Positions 34,891-44,895 of a DNA stretch of 64,000 bases are shown one piece after another. Position numbers and translations under genes: made by a program. The notes beneath the pieces were generated by a model. The model was not told the DNA's origin. It was given only the letters and a program-made list of their open reading frames with translations, and searched no databases. Location of the stretch: assembly GCF_003264365.1 (NCBI RefSeq), contig NZ_PYAK01000011.1:1-64000 (forward strand), written 5' to 3'. Each line of letters starts with the position of its first letter. Within the stretch, counting starts at the first letter, position 1. Source of the stretch: Micromonospora noduli. GTDB taxonomy: Bacteria; Actinomycetota; Actinomycetes; Mycobacteriales; Micromonosporaceae.

Positions 34891-36786
34891 TCAGTCGTCC
34901 AGCCAGTCGAGGCGGCGACCGCCCCGCTCGGTCGGCGGCGGTGGCGGCGGGGTGTCCGGTCGGTTCCGCCCGGCGGGCTGCTGGCCGTAGCCACCCTGGT
35001 CGTAGCCCCGGTCGTCGTAGCCGCCGCGCTGCTGCGGAGGCTCCTGGCCGTAGTTACCGCCCTGGTCGTATCCACCGGCCTGCTGGCCGTAGCCACCCTG
35101 GTCGTACCCGCCCGCCTCCGGAGCGCCGTACCCCGCGGTCGGCTCGGCAGCGCGACCGCCGTACGGGGCGGCATCGGGCTGGCCGTACCCCTGCCCCTGC
35201 TCAGGCTGGTAGACGCCGGTGGCGTACGGGTCGGCCGGGGCCGGGTACTGGGTGCTGTCGCCGGTGTACCGGCCGGTCGGCTCGTCGAACCGCTCGCCGT
35301 ACGCCGGTCCGCCAGCGGGAGCCGCCGGATACGCGGCGGTGCCACCCGGGGCGTCGTAGTCGCGACTGCCGTAGCCGCCGCCGGAGGCCGGTGCGTTGCC
35401 GTAGCCGCCACCCGAGGCCGGAGCGTTGCCGTAGCCGCCACTGGGCGCGGCACCGTAAGCGTCACCGGCCGCACCGGCGCCGTACCCGCCCTCCGGGCCG
35501 GCCGGAGCGCCGTAGCCGCCGGCACCGTACCCAGCGGACGCTGGCTCCTCGCCGTAGCCGGCGCCGCCCCAGCCCTGCTGACCCGCGCCGCCGTACGCCT
35601 GGGCAGGCGCGCCGTACGGGTCTGGCGGAACGTCGTCGACCACCGGTCGGTGCATCATCGTCGGCGCCTCGCTCAGCGCCGCGCCGCCGACCATGGTCGG
35701 GTCCGCTCCGCCGCCGGGACGACCGCCGACCACCCGGGTCTGGTCGTCGGGACCGCGGAACCCGCCCCGCGAGGGCGGCACCACACCGCCGCCACCAGCG
35801 GCCGCCGGAGCGTCGTCGTCGTCGCCGTTCTCCCTGCGCTTCATCCAGAGCAGCACGATCGTGCCGACACCGGCGGCGACCAGGAGACCACCGAGCAAAA
35901 TGATCATGTACGAGCCAATGCCACCGCTGTCCTCGTTGTTCGCGGCGTTCGCCGGAGCACCCTGGCTGGCCTCCTCGGTGGGCTCCTCCTCGGTGCCCTC
36001 CTCGGTCGCCTCGTCGGTGGGGGTGGCCTCGGGAGTGGCGGACGGGGTGGCGCTGGGCGTCACCTCGACCTTGAGCGCGAGGCTGAGCCGCTGACCGGTG
36101 ATCGCCTGCCCGGCGGTGGCGTTCAGGGACTTGAAGGCCTTGATGTTGTCGAACGACGCGCCCAGGTCGATCCGTCCGGGCGCGATCGGGTTCTGGGTGG
36201 TGCCGGTGAACCGGAAGTTGCCGCTACCGTCGCTCGTGGCGTCGTAACGGTGACCGGCGGTGTCCTGAAGAACCACGAACGCGTTCGACACGGACTTGCC
36301 GTCGGCCTGCGAGACAACCTTGCCGGAGACCGACCGCACGGTCTGGTTCTGCGGCGGCGGCGGAGCGGCCTTGCCCTTCACGGTCAGCGAGACGGTGGCG
36401 GTGTCCGGCCCAGACTCGGCCTCGACGGCCACCGTGACGCTCGCGGTCGCGTCGCCGGCGTTGTCGTTGGCCGCGATCCTGACCAGCACCGATCCTGTCG
36501 GGTTGCCCAGGCCGCCGCCGGAGAGCTTGACATCGCCGCAACCACTGGCGCAGCTGACGCCGGACGGCAGGCCAGCAAGGCTGACCTTCGCTGACTCGTC
36601 GTCATTACCCCCGGTGACGCGCACTGTGATTGTGGCGTCGCTGCCGGCGTTTACGGTGATTGAGCCGGGGGAAACACTGACATCTGCGGCCATGGCTGGT
36701 GTGGCGGGGACGGCGAGCAGAGCGCCGGCAACCAGCGCTACGACCACACCGGCCCGCTGCTTCCAGGCACGTCGGTGTGTTGACAC
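34891..36786 (-). CDS. Exported single-pass protein with Gly/Tyr/Gln-rich cytoplasmic tail
   Basis: 631 aa from GTG at 36784-36786 with GGAAGG 8 nt upstream. Signal peptide first (GVVVALVAGALLAVPATPAMA), then an Ig-like/NEAT-unlike beta domain with one Cys pair, a carboxypeptidase-regulatory-like beta-sandwich (SGKVVSQADGKSVSNAFVVL), an acidic Thr/Glu/Pro linker and one membrane helix (SYMIILLGGLLVAAGVGTIV). The inner tail of ~270 residues is Gly/Tyr/Gln/Pro-rich with repeats such as GGYGNAPASGG and GGYDQGGYGQQ, and ends RRLDWLDD. No catalytic domain. It may scaffold at the membrane through a condensate-prone tail; inferred only. Confidence 0.75.
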   Translation of the reverse strand: MSTHRRAWKQRAGVVVALVAGALLAVPATPAMAADVSVSPGSITVNAGSDATITVRVTGGNDDESAKVSLAGLPSGVSCASGCGDVKLSGGGLGNPTGSVLVRIAANDNAGDATASVTVAVEAESGPDTATVSLTVKGKAAPPPPQNQTVRSVSGKVVSQADGKSVSNAFVVLQDTAGHRYDATSDGSGNFRFTGTTQNPIAPGRIDLGASFDNIKAFKSLNATAGQAITGQRLSLALKVEVTPSATPSATPEATPTDEATEEGTEEEPTEEASQGAPANAANNEDSGGIGSYMIILLGGLLVAAGVGTIVLLWMKRRENGDDDDAPAAAGGGGVVPPSRGGFRGPDDQTRVVGGRPGGGADPTMVGGAALSEAPTMMHRPVVDDVPPDPYGAPAQAYGGAGQQGWGGAGYGEEPASAGYGAGGYGAPAGPEGGYGAGAAGDAYGAAPSGGYGNAPASGGGYGNAPASGGGYGSRDYDAPGGTAAYPAAPAGGPAYGERFDEPTGRYTGDSTQYPAPADPYATGVYQPEQGQGYGQPDAAPYGGRAAEPTAGYGAPEAGGYDQGGYGQQAGGYDQGGNYGQEPPQQRGGYDDRGYDQGGYGQQPAGRNRPDTPPPPPPTERGGRRLDWLDD

Positions 36787-36947
36787 GTCCACCGCCTTCC
36801 GGGCTGACTTCCCTCTGACCGGCGGGGCGCCGGGCCGGGGATCATCACGGTACGAATACGCCGTCGGCAACTATGCCTTGTCCGACTGCATGAGCGCGAC
36901 CCAGGGCCAGCGTCGCGTGTCTGGCCTGGGGGTCGTATCGTCCCGTC

Positions 36948-37301
36948 GTGTCCTCTCCGCACAGTAAGTCCGCTGCCATTGCGGCCGCGTTGTCGGCGCT
37001 CGACGAGGGGCGTACACCCGAAAGGCCGGTGTTCCGGGAGGCGGTCCGGTCGCTGTTGGCCGTCCTCGCGGAGCGCGCCCCCGGCCGATCGGTGGAGGTG
37101 CGCGTCCCACCATACGGGGCGATCCAGTGCGTACCGGGGCCTCGACACACCAGAGGAAATCCACCAAACGTGGTCGAGATGGCCCCGAACACCTGGTTGG
37201 AGCTGGCAACCGGCAGGGTCGACTGGGCGTCGGCGGTCACCGACGGTCGCGTCCAGATGAGTGGCAACCGGGCGGACCTCTCGGCCTATCTGCCCCTCTA
37301 G
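36948..37301 (+). CDS. Sterol-carrier-like protein upstream of purF
   Basis: 117 aa from GTG, no clear ribosome site. Small SCP2-like fold: [16 protein letters not shown], then [20 protein letters not shown] and [15 protein letters not shown] protein of this type precedes purF in mycobacteria (Rv0807) and other actinomycetes, so the linkage is conserved though its role in purine synthesis is unknown. Confidence 0.85.
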   Translation: MSSPHSKSAAIAAALSALDEGRTPERPVFREAVRSLLAVLAERAPGRSVEVRVPPYGAIQCVPGPRHTRGNPPNVVEMAPNTWLELATGRVDWASAVTDGRVQMSGNRADLSAYLPL

Positions 37302-37469
37302 TCGTCCCGATGTCCCACTCGCTGTAACGCTGAGCAGGGGAATCGTGACTTTCTGTATTGACGTCGATTCGCGTACACTGTCAGGCGATGACAGTGGTCC
37401 CGGCAGAGGAGAGTGGATCCGCCCGTGATCCCCGCCCGGCCGGTCCAGACCAGCATGAGGGAGCGGTAG

Positions 37470-39008
<1,539 letters not shown>

Positions 39009-39065
39009 CACCAACCGGCGCGGCCCGGCTACCGCCGGCGGCACCGAGAACCAAAGGGGAGAACC

Positions 39066-40220
39066 GTGACGCACGTGTCCGAGCGCAGCGGCGCAGGAAG
39101 CAGCCCGACCGGCGCCGGCGGCGACCGCCAGCCGTGGACGGGCGGTGCTGGCCGCCAGGCGCGCAAACGCTCGGTCTCGTACGCCGACGCCGGTGTCTCC
39201 ATCGACGCGGGCGACCGCGCGGTGGAGCTGCTCAAGTCGAAGGTGCGGCAGACCCGCCGTCCCGAGGTGCTCGGTGACCTCGGTGGCTTCGCCGGCCTGT
39301 TCCGGCTGGACACGAAGAAGTACAAGAGCCCGATCCTGGCGTCCTCCACCGACGGGGTTGGCACCAAGCTGGTGATCGCCCAGCAGATGGACATTCACGA
39401 CACGGTCGGCATCGACCTGGTCGCCATGGTCGTCGACGACCTGGTGGCCTGCGGCGCCGAGCCGCTGTTCCTGCTCGACTACATCGCCACCGGCGAGGTC
39501 GTGCCGGACAAGGTCGCCGAGATCGGCGCGGGCATCGCCGACGGCTGTCGTTACGCCGGCTGCGCGCTGCTGGGCGGGGAGACCGCCGAGCACCCCGGCG
39601 TGCTGCGTCCGGACGAGTACGACATCTCCGCGACCGGCGTGGGCGTGGTCGAGGAAGCCGACATCCTGAGCCCCGACCGGGTCGAGGTGGGCGACGTGGT
39701 GATCGCCATGCGCTCCTCCGGCCTGCACTCCAACGGATACTCGCTGGTCCGGCACGTGCTGCTGGGCGCGGCCCGGATGCGTCTGGACATCGTGATCGAC
39801 GACTTCGGTCGGCAGCGGACCCTCGGCGAGGAGCTGCTCACGCCGACCAAGATCTACGCCAAGGACTGCCTCAAGCTGATCGCCGAGGCCGAGGTGCGGG
39901 CGCTGTCCCACATCACCGGTGGCGGCATCCCCGGCAACCTGGTCCGGGTGCTGCCCGAGCACGTCGACGCGGTGGTCAACCGGTCCACCTGGAAGCCGCA
40001 GCCGATCTTCGACCTGATCCAGACGAAGGGTCGGATCGACGACCACGACATGGAGTCGACCTTCAACATGGGCGTCGGCATGTTCGCGATCGTCTCGGCC
40101 GAGGACGCTGACCGCGCGCTGGCCACCCTGACCGGCCGTGGCGTCGAGGCGTGGCAGGCCGGCGAGATCATCGAAGGCACCGGCAACGTGCAGATGGTCG
40201 GTCAGCACACCCGAGGATGA
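39066..40220 (+). CDS. purM: Phosphoribosylformylglycinamidine cyclo-ligase PurM
   Basis: 384 aa from GTG with AAGGGGAG 5 nt upstream. ATP-dependent ring closure of FGAM to AIR. Core begins SYADAGVSIDAGDRAVELLK; LASSTDGVGTKL, DLVAMVVDDLVACGAEPLF, LLGGETAEHPGV and HITGGGIPGNL are intact. The first ~32 residues are a polar, Gly-rich extension (MTHVSERSGAGSSPTGAGG). Follows purF by 57 bp and is probably co-transcribed. Confidence 0.97.
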   Translation: MTHVSERSGAGSSPTGAGGDRQPWTGGAGRQARKRSVSYADAGVSIDAGDRAVELLKSKVRQTRRPEVLGDLGGFAGLFRLDTKKYKSPILASSTDGVGTKLVIAQQMDIHDTVGIDLVAMVVDDLVACGAEPLFLLDYIATGEVVPDKVAEIGAGIADGCRYAGCALLGGETAEHPGVLRPDEYDISATGVGVVEEADILSPDRVEVGDVVIAMRSSGLHSNGYSLVRHVLLGAARMRLDIVIDDFGRQRTLGEELLTPTKIYAKDCLKLIAEAEVRALSHITGGGIPGNLVRVLPEHVDAVVNRSTWKPQPIFDLIQTKGRIDDHDMESTFNMGVGMFAIVSAEDADRALATLTGRGVEAWQAGEIIEGTGNVQMVGQHTRG

Positions 40221-40236
40221 TCACTTTCCGGTGATC
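40219..40236. promoter_or_regulatory. GATCAC/GTGATC palindrome upstream of the RiPP locus
   Basis: GATCAC at 40219-40224 and GTGATC at 40231-40236, 6 bp apart, about 85 bp before the maturase start. Size and symmetry suit a dimeric regulator; the protein is unknown. Confidence 0.35.
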
Positions 40237-40276
40237 GTACGGGCACCTGATCAGGGCTTCACCCGAGTGGCCAATG

Positions 40277-40311
40277 CCGCCTAGCCTGAAGGGCACCCTC
40301 AGGCTAGGCGG
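40277..40311 (+). promoter_or_regulatory. Hairpin reaching the maturase ribosome site
   Basis: Perfect 13-bp arms CCGCCTAGCCTGA (40277-40289) and TCAGGCTAGGCGG (40299-40311) with a 9-nt loop. The right arm ends in the first G residues of GGAGGAGGG (40310-40318), the ribosome site of the ATG at 40321. It could terminate purF-purM transcripts or gate maturase translation. Confidence 0.7.
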
Positions 40312-40320
40312 AGGAGGGCG

Positions 40321-41454
40321 ATGGCTGCTCGGGGACAGTCGTTCAGCGGGATGCGCGGTCTTGCCGCCGTCCCGTCGTACGTCGTGATGCAGCCCACCAC
40401 CCTCTGCAACCTCGACTGCGCGTACTGCTATCTGCCGTTTCGCGCCACCGACCGGCGGATGCCGGTGGCGGTGGCCGAGGCGGTCGCAGCCGCGGTCAAT
40501 CCCTGGGCGGCGAACGGTCGGTTCTCCGTGGTGTGGCACGGCGGCGAGCCCCTAGCCGCCGGTCGAGAACACCTGGCCGATCTGATCGCCCCGTTCGGGC
40601 CAGAGGTCGAGCATCATGTGCAGACCAACGCCACCCTCATCGACGACGACTGGTGCGATTTCTTCGCCCGGCACGAGATGCGGGTGAGCGTGAGCGTCGA
40701 CGGGCCCCGGGCGCGCAACGGCGACCGGGTCAACCGGGGCGGTCAGCCGGCGTACGACCGGATCCTGCACGGGATCTCGGTGCTGCGCCGGCGCGGTCTG
40801 CCCTTCTCCGCGCTGGCTGTGGTGTCCCGGCCCGAGCCGGGGCTCGCCACCGAGCTGTACGACTACTTCCTTGAGCTGGGCTGCGACGTGCTGGGCATCA
40901 ACATCGAGGAGACCGAGGGCGTCAACACCCGCGACAACCGCCACGACCCGGCGGCGGTGTCCGCGTTCTGGGCGGAGCTGGTCGGGGCGTGGCGCCGGGA
41001 GCCCCGGATCCACCTCCGCGAGATCGAGTGGTCGTTGCGCTACGCCGCCGCGGTGCTCGACAACTCGGCGGACGCGGTGCTGCCCCGCCACCTGGACCCG
41101 ATCCCGACCATCGGCCACGACGGCTCGGTGATCGTGCTCTCCCCGGAGTTGGCCGGCTTCACTGACCCCCGCTACGGCGACTTCAGCAGCGGCAACGTGC
41201 TGACGACCCCGTTGGCGCAGATCCTCGGCAATGCGGCGACGACGCCGTGGGTGAAGGAGTTCCTGGCCGGGGTGGAGGCGTGTCGGGCGTCCTGCCCGTA
41301 CTTCGGCTTCTGCGGTGGTGGCCATGCCGCCAACCGTTACTTCGAACTGGGGCGTTTTGACGGTACGGAGACCGAGCACTGCCGCAACAGCAAGATCCGC
41401 CTATTGGAGGGAGTGTTGGAGCATGCCCGAGACCACCAGTCACCGGCGGCCTGA
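40321..41454 (+). CDS. Radical SAM/SPASM peptide maturase, cyclophane type
   Basis: 377 aa. The radical-SAM cluster motif CNLDCAYC gives Cys29, Cys33, Cys36. The ensuing GGEP-like VWHGGEPL, VQTNATLI and VSVDGP segments complete the barrel. A C-terminal SPASM region carries further Cys (EACRASCPYFGFCGGGHAAN, EHCRNSKI). Its stop lies 32 nt inside the precursor gene, so the two are coupled. Size, SPASM domain and the aromatic-x-Asn substrate resemble the cyclophane-forming maturases of triceptide RiPPs (AmcB/GrrM/FxsB-like), which join an aromatic ring carbon to the beta-carbon of a nearby residue. Confidence 0.9.
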   Translation: MAARGQSFSGMRGLAAVPSYVVMQPTTLCNLDCAYCYLPFRATDRRMPVAVAEAVAAAVNPWAANGRFSVVWHGGEPLAAGREHLADLIAPFGPEVEHHVQTNATLIDDDWCDFFARHEMRVSVSVDGPRARNGDRVNRGGQPAYDRILHGISVLRRRGLPFSALAVVSRPEPGLATELYDYFLELGCDVLGINIEETEGVNTRDNRHDPAAVSAFWAELVGAWRREPRIHLREIEWSLRYAAAVLDNSADAVLPRHLDPIPTIGHDGSVIVLSPELAGFTDPRYGDFSSGNVLTTPLAQILGNAATTPWVKEFLAGVEACRASCPYFGFCGGGHAANRYFELGRFDGTETEHCRNSKIRLLEGVLEHARDHQSPAA

Positions 41455-41650
41455 GCGCGAAGCGGACGGCGGAGTCACCGAACGGGTGCGGGACGCGGCT
41501 CCCGCGCTCGTCGCACTGCTCCAGGAGGCCGAGGACGCACGGCGGATGCGTTCGGAGGTGTCGGGCGGAGAGGGCTCCAGCGCGGTCTGCGCCTGGAACC
41601 ACTTCGAGAACATCCCGACGTTCTACAACTGGAACAATCGCCCGCGCTGA
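41423..41650 (+). CDS. Precursor peptide of a cyclophane-type RiPP
   Basis: 75 aa. GGAGGGAG lies 9 nt before the ATG, within the maturase gene. Residues 1-~50 look like a charged leader (VTERVRDAAPALVALLQEAE is a probable helix). The C-terminus SSAVCAWNHFENIPTFYNWN continuing NRPR is rich in Trp, Phe, Tyr and Asn. It contains F61-E-N63, F67-Y-N69 and W70-N-N72, the aromatic-x-Asn triads used for three-residue cyclophanes, plus W58-N-H60. No transporter or protease is adjacent. Resembles AmcA-type multiple-cyclophane precursors; the final product is unknown. Confidence 0.82.
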   Translation: MPETTSHRRPEREADGGVTERVRDAAPALVALLQEAEDARRMRSEVSGGEGSSAVCAWNHFENIPTFYNWNNRPR

Positions 41651-41661
41651 GGAAGCCGTTG

Positions 41662-41711
41662 TCAGGGGCCTGTCGAGCGGCCGGAGTGATCCGGTCGGGC
41701 CAGGCCCCTGA
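41662..41711 (+). terminator. Hairpin after the RiPP precursor
   Basis: TCAGGGGCCTG (41662-41672) and CAGGCCCCTGA (41701-41711), 28-nt loop, 11 bp after the precursor stop. Confidence 0.55.
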
Positions 41712-41744
41712 TCGTCGGCGATTGCACCCGCACGGGACGTGCGT

Positions 41745-41770
41745 GAGCACGCGGGGGTTACCGCGTGCTC
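41745..41770 (-). terminator. Terminator of the DUF3073 gene
   Basis: GAGCACGCGG (41745-41754) and CCGCGTGCTC (41761-41770), 6-nt loop, 15 bp past the minus-strand stop at 41786. Confidence 0.7.
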
Positions 41771-41785
41771 AGCTGCGTCGAGAGG

Positions 41786-42001
41786 TCAGCGGGTCGGACG
41801 GACCCAGGGATCCGGATCGTCGTCCGCGTGATCCTCATCATCGTCGTCGACGAACTCTTTAGAGTCGTCGTCGAAGTGGTGCTCAGACTTACCAGCACCC
41901 GCCAGTTCGCGCTGCAAAGCGGTGAGGTCGGTGTTCGGGGAGTGGTACTTCAACTCCCGCGCCACCTTAGTCTGCTTGGCCTTAGCACGGCCGCGCCCCA
42001 T
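41786..42001 (-). CDS. DUF3073 small protein
   Basis: 71 aa from ATG at 41999-42001 with GAGGGGG 7 nt upstream; the longer frame lacks support. Basic N-terminus MGRGRAKAKQTKVARELKY followed by a strongly acidic Asp-rich tail. DUF3073 is a conserved actinobacterial family of unknown function, usually beside purM (SCO4088-like), as it would be here were the RiPP pair absent. Confidence 0.9.
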   Translation of the reverse strand: MGRGRAKAKQTKVARELKYHSPNTDLTALQRELAGAGKSEHHFDDDSKEFVDDDDEDHADDDPDPWVRPTR

Positions 42002-42303
42002 GGCTCGACCCCCTCGCACAGAATGCGGGGCAGCCCGAAGGCGGGCCCCGATGACGTCAGGCATCTCTCGTGGCTCTTACGGTACATGGGGATGCCATCG
42101 TTCGGCACCTCGGGTTACCGTCAGCCGGCTCTGCGCGTCGCGTCGATCCGGCCGTCACCCAGTGTACCGGGTAAGGAGCGGAACGGTTAGCACCCGTGAC
42201 ACCGGACAAACCGCATCAAATTTGACCCCGGCTCAGCTTACCCAGCGACGCCCGGCACGGGGGCCCGGAGGCGGATCTCGTCGATCCGCCCCCGGGGGAA
42301 CGC
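42002..42303. other. Intergenic region between DUF3073 and vdh
   Basis: 302 bp upstream of the DUF3073 gene and downstream of vdh. It holds the vdh terminator (42264-42296). No ORF with a ribosome site or recognisable RNA was seen. Confidence 0.5.
42264..42296 (-). terminator. Terminator of vdh
   Basis: CCCGGAGGCGGATC (42264-42277) and GATCCGCCCCCGGG (42283-42296), one mismatch, 5-nt loop, 8 bp past the vdh stop. Confidence 0.8.
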
Positions 42304-43386
42304 TCAGCGCAGGTGGATCGCGCGCAGCCGGCCGACGTCCGCCATCCGCCGCTCCGCCAGCCGGTCGGCGGCCACCGCCGGCGGCACACCCTCCGCGTCA
42401 GCCAGGTGCAGGATCTCGCGGGTGGTGTCGTAGATCCGGGTCGCCCGCAGCTTCGCCCGGTCGAAGTTGAAGCCCTCGATCTCGTCGGCCACCTGGATCA
42501 CGCCGCCCGCGTTGACCACGTAGTCCGGCGTGTAGAGGATGCCCCGGTCGGCCAGCAGCTTCTCGATGCCCGGGTGGGCGAGCTGGTTGTTCGCCGCCCC
42601 GGTGACCACCTTGGCGCGCAACGCCGGCACGGTGTCGTCGTTCAGGGCGCCGCCCAGCGCGCACGGCGCGTACACGTCGATGTCCGCGGCGACCAGCGCG
42701 CTGGCGTCATCGACGAGGGTGACCTGCGGGTGGTTGCTGCGCACCCACGCCAGCGCCTTCGGGTTGACGTCGGTGGCGACGACCTCGGCGCCATCCTCCA
42801 GCAGGTGCCCGGTGAGGTACTTGCCGACCTTGCCCAGCCCGGCCACGCCAACCCGCCGGCCCCGCAGGCTCGGGGTGCCCCAGACGTGCTCGGCCGCGGC
42901 CCGCATCCCCTGGAAGACACCCCAGGCGGTGAGGATCGACGAGTCGCCGGCGCCGCCGTGCTCCACGCTGCGCCCGGTCACGTAGCGGGTCTCCCGGGCC
43001 ACGACGTCCATGTCCGCGACGTACGTGCCGACGTCACAGGCGGTGTAGTAGCGGCCGCCCAACGACTCCACGAAGCGGCCGTACGCGCGCAGCAGCGCCT
43101 CGCTCTTGATCTGCTCCGGGTCGCCCCAGATGACGGCCTTGCCGCCGCCCAGGTCCAGCCCGGCGAGCGCGTTCTTGTACGCCATTCCGCGGGACAGGTC
43201 CAGCACGTCGGCGAGGGCGTCGTCCTCGCTCGCGTACGGGTAGAAGCGGGTGCCGCCGAGCGCCGGGCCCAGCGCGGTGGAGTAGATCCCGATGATCGCC
43301 TTCAGGCCGCTCTGCTTGTCCTGGCAGAACACGACCTGTTCGTGACCGGTCGATACCGGGTCGTCGGTGCTCGCGAATACGCCCAT
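42304..43386 (-). CDS. vdh: Valine/leucine dehydrogenase (Glu/Leu/Phe/Val DH family)
   Basis: 360 aa. NAD-dependent oxidative deamination of branched-chain amino acids. [17 protein letters not shown], then [20 protein letters not shown] with the two conserved Lys (71 and 83, the latter catalytic). The Rossmann motif [12 protein letters not shown] follows, and [21 protein letters not shown] and [16 protein letters not shown] complete it. The sequence is very like Streptomyces Vdh (SCO4089), and its neighbours (DUF3073, the SCO4090-like gene, bldC) match that locus. It can feed branched-chain precursors into secondary metabolism. Confidence 0.94.
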   Translation of the reverse strand: MGVFASTDDPVSTGHEQVVFCQDKQSGLKAIIGIYSTALGPALGGTRFYPYASEDDALADVLDLSRGMAYKNALAGLDLGGGKAVIWGDPEQIKSEALLRAYGRFVESLGGRYYTACDVGTYVADMDVVARETRYVTGRSVEHGGAGDSSILTAWGVFQGMRAAAEHVWGTPSLRGRRVGVAGLGKVGKYLTGHLLEDGAEVVATDVNPKALAWVRSNHPQVTLVDDASALVAADIDVYAPCALGGALNDDTVPALRAKVVTGAANNQLAHPGIEKLLADRGILYTPDYVVNAGGVIQVADEIEGFNFDRAKLRATRIYDTTREILHLADAEGVPPAVAADRLAERRMADVGRLRAIHLR

Positions 43387-43579
43387 GGTTGGCTCCTACT
43401 GTGGTGTGCGTCCTTGTGGGACGCGGACCTGGTGGACCCCGGCGGGGATGCTGCCGGTGTGATCGAGCCTAGTATCGGCCGCCGGGCGGGCGCTCGACGC
43501 GCCGCCGCCGTCCCACGGTGCGGCGCGCGTGCTCCGGCCGCTGACCGCGTACGGGCGTGGTTCGTGGGAGGATCGCGCG

Positions 43580-44419
43580 GTGCCGTCGCTCTTCGCTTCT
43601 TACCTGCGCGTGTACGAACCGCTGGCCGCCTTCGATCGAGACCGGCAGAGCTACTGGCGCCGCTACGTCTCGGAGGGGCGCGCGATCGCCCCTGTCGAGG
43701 GGCCCGGCCGGCAGCGGACGGCGGTGATCGAGGCACTGGGTGCTGGCTGGACCCGGCTGCCGGACCTGCCGGAGGAGGCGTACGTCCTGGAGACGGACGA
43801 CGGCCTGCTGGTCTGCCCCTGGAACCTGCGCATCCGGGTCGCTGAGGCGGCGCTCAGCGCCCGGGACGGGGTGCCCTCGGTGCTCGCCGACGCCTTCGTG
43901 CCGCCGGTGCTCGCCGGGCAGGCCAGGGCGGTGGTGGACGACTGGCGCAGTGGCGCCCGGGTGCTGGAGCACGGGGTGCCCCGGGTGCACGAGCAGATCG
44001 CCACCTGGGGGGTACCGCTGCGGTGGTTCGTGCTCTTCGAGCCGGCGGAGCGGGACCTGGTCACCCAGCCGGGCCGGCGGGCGTTGCGCTACCGCACCGA
44101 AATCTCCAAGGCGCGACGCCGCTCGTCGCGGGCGCTGTCGGTGCTGCGCAAGTCGGTGGGCGAGGCGCCGATCACCGAGGCGGTGGAGGAGGCGGCCCGC
44201 TGGCTGGAGGAGTTCCATCCGCGGTCAGTGGTCGAGCTGGACTACGGCGGTCTGGTCGACCTGCTCTCCGACGAGACACTCGCCGCGGACGACTCGCCCG
44301 AGCTGGTTGCCGGCGGCCTCGCGGGGCTGTCGCGCGGCGAGGCCGAGGAGGCGTCGGCCGCGTACGACAAGTTGGTGGCGCGGTGGCGCGCGGTGCAGCT
44401 GCTGGAGCGGTGCAACTAG
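43580..44419 (+). CDS. Conserved actinobacterial protein (SCO4090-like)
   Basis: 279 aa from GTG at 43580 with GGGAGG 8 nt upstream. It begins VPSLFASYLRVYEPLAAFDR and contains WNLRIRVAEAALSARDG, PLRWFVLFEPAERDL and a long helical, Glu/Arg-rich C-terminal half. No signal peptide or membrane segment. It occupies the same place, between vdh and bldC, as SCO4090 in Streptomyces coelicolor. Function unknown; conserved linkage to bldC hints at a developmental role. Confidence 0.82.
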   Translation: MPSLFASYLRVYEPLAAFDRDRQSYWRRYVSEGRAIAPVEGPGRQRTAVIEALGAGWTRLPDLPEEAYVLETDDGLLVCPWNLRIRVAEAALSARDGVPSVLADAFVPPVLAGQARAVVDDWRSGARVLEHGVPRVHEQIATWGVPLRWFVLFEPAERDLVTQPGRRALRYRTEISKARRRSSRALSVLRKSVGEAPITEAVEEAARWLEEFHPRSVVELDYGGLVDLLSDETLAADDSPELVAGGLAGLSRGEAEEASAAYDKLVARWRAVQLLERCN

Positions 44420-44669
44420 GGCAAATCACCCTAGGAGCGCTCCCAAGGTGAGTTGTGCTCGTAGTTGACGCATCACGAACCGTGATCATGAGTCCGAATA
44501 AGGTAGTTTCTGCCGTGTAAAAGTCGTAAAAATCGGGCATGGTTCATCCGTCCGTCTAGGGACCTTCATCCGTTCGGCCCATGTCGGACATCGGGGACTA
44601 GCCGGACCATGGGAGACGCGTCGGCCGGCGGGACCCCGGCCGATGTCTATACATGTGGAGGAGTGACCG
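44420..44669 (+). promoter_or_regulatory. bldC leader region with hairpin
   Basis: 250 bp before bldC. CTAGGG/CCCTAG (44415-44433) around the upstream stop may be a weak terminator. A TTGACG at 44465-44470 has no convincing -10 partner at 17 bp. TCGGCCGG (44621-44628) and CCGGCCGA (44636-44643) form a stable hairpin ~12 nt before the GGAGGAG ribosome site. Confidence 0.45.
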
Positions 44670-44879
44670 ATGGCATCGCGAACGCACGAACCAGAGCCGC
44701 TACTCACGCCGGCCGAGGTGGCGTCGATGTTCCGGGTCGACCCGAAAACGGTGACCCGGTGGGCCAAGGCTGGCAAGCTCAGTGCCATCCGCACCCTGGG
44801 TGGCCACCGTCGGTACCGTGAGTCGGAGGTCAGGGCGCTGCTGCAGGGCCAGATCCCGCAGCAGCGGCAGGGCGACTGA
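44670..44879 (+). CDS. bldC: Developmental regulator BldC
   Basis: 69 aa, MerR-like winged-helix DNA-binding protein without an effector domain. EPLLTPAEVASMFRVDPKTV, TRWAKAGKLSAIRTLGGHRR and YRESEVRALLQGQIPQQR are almost identical to Streptomyces BldC, which binds head-to-tail on direct repeats and delays sporulation. GGAGGAG lies upstream of the ATG. A terminator follows. Confidence 0.96.
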   Translation: MASRTHEPEPLLTPAEVASMFRVDPKTVTRWAKAGKLSAIRTLGGHRRYRESEVRALLQGQIPQQRQGD

Positions 44880-44895
44880 GCCGGCAACAGTTCTT

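Noticed and set aside
36948..37301. Maleylpyruvate isomerase-type enzyme (MDMPI C-terminal domain)
   Set aside because: The protein is only the small SCP2-like fold, lacks the DinB-like N-terminal domain, and its conserved position upstream of purF fits the Rv0807-type family better.
37351..37379. Promoter for purF with TTGACG and TACACT
   Set aside because: The two hexamers are only 10 bp apart, and no good -35 lies 17 bp before TACACT.
43469..44218. Long open frame opposite the SCO4090-like gene
   Set aside because: Composition is Arg/Gly/Pro/Leu-rich and featureless, as expected for the antisense of a high-GC gene.
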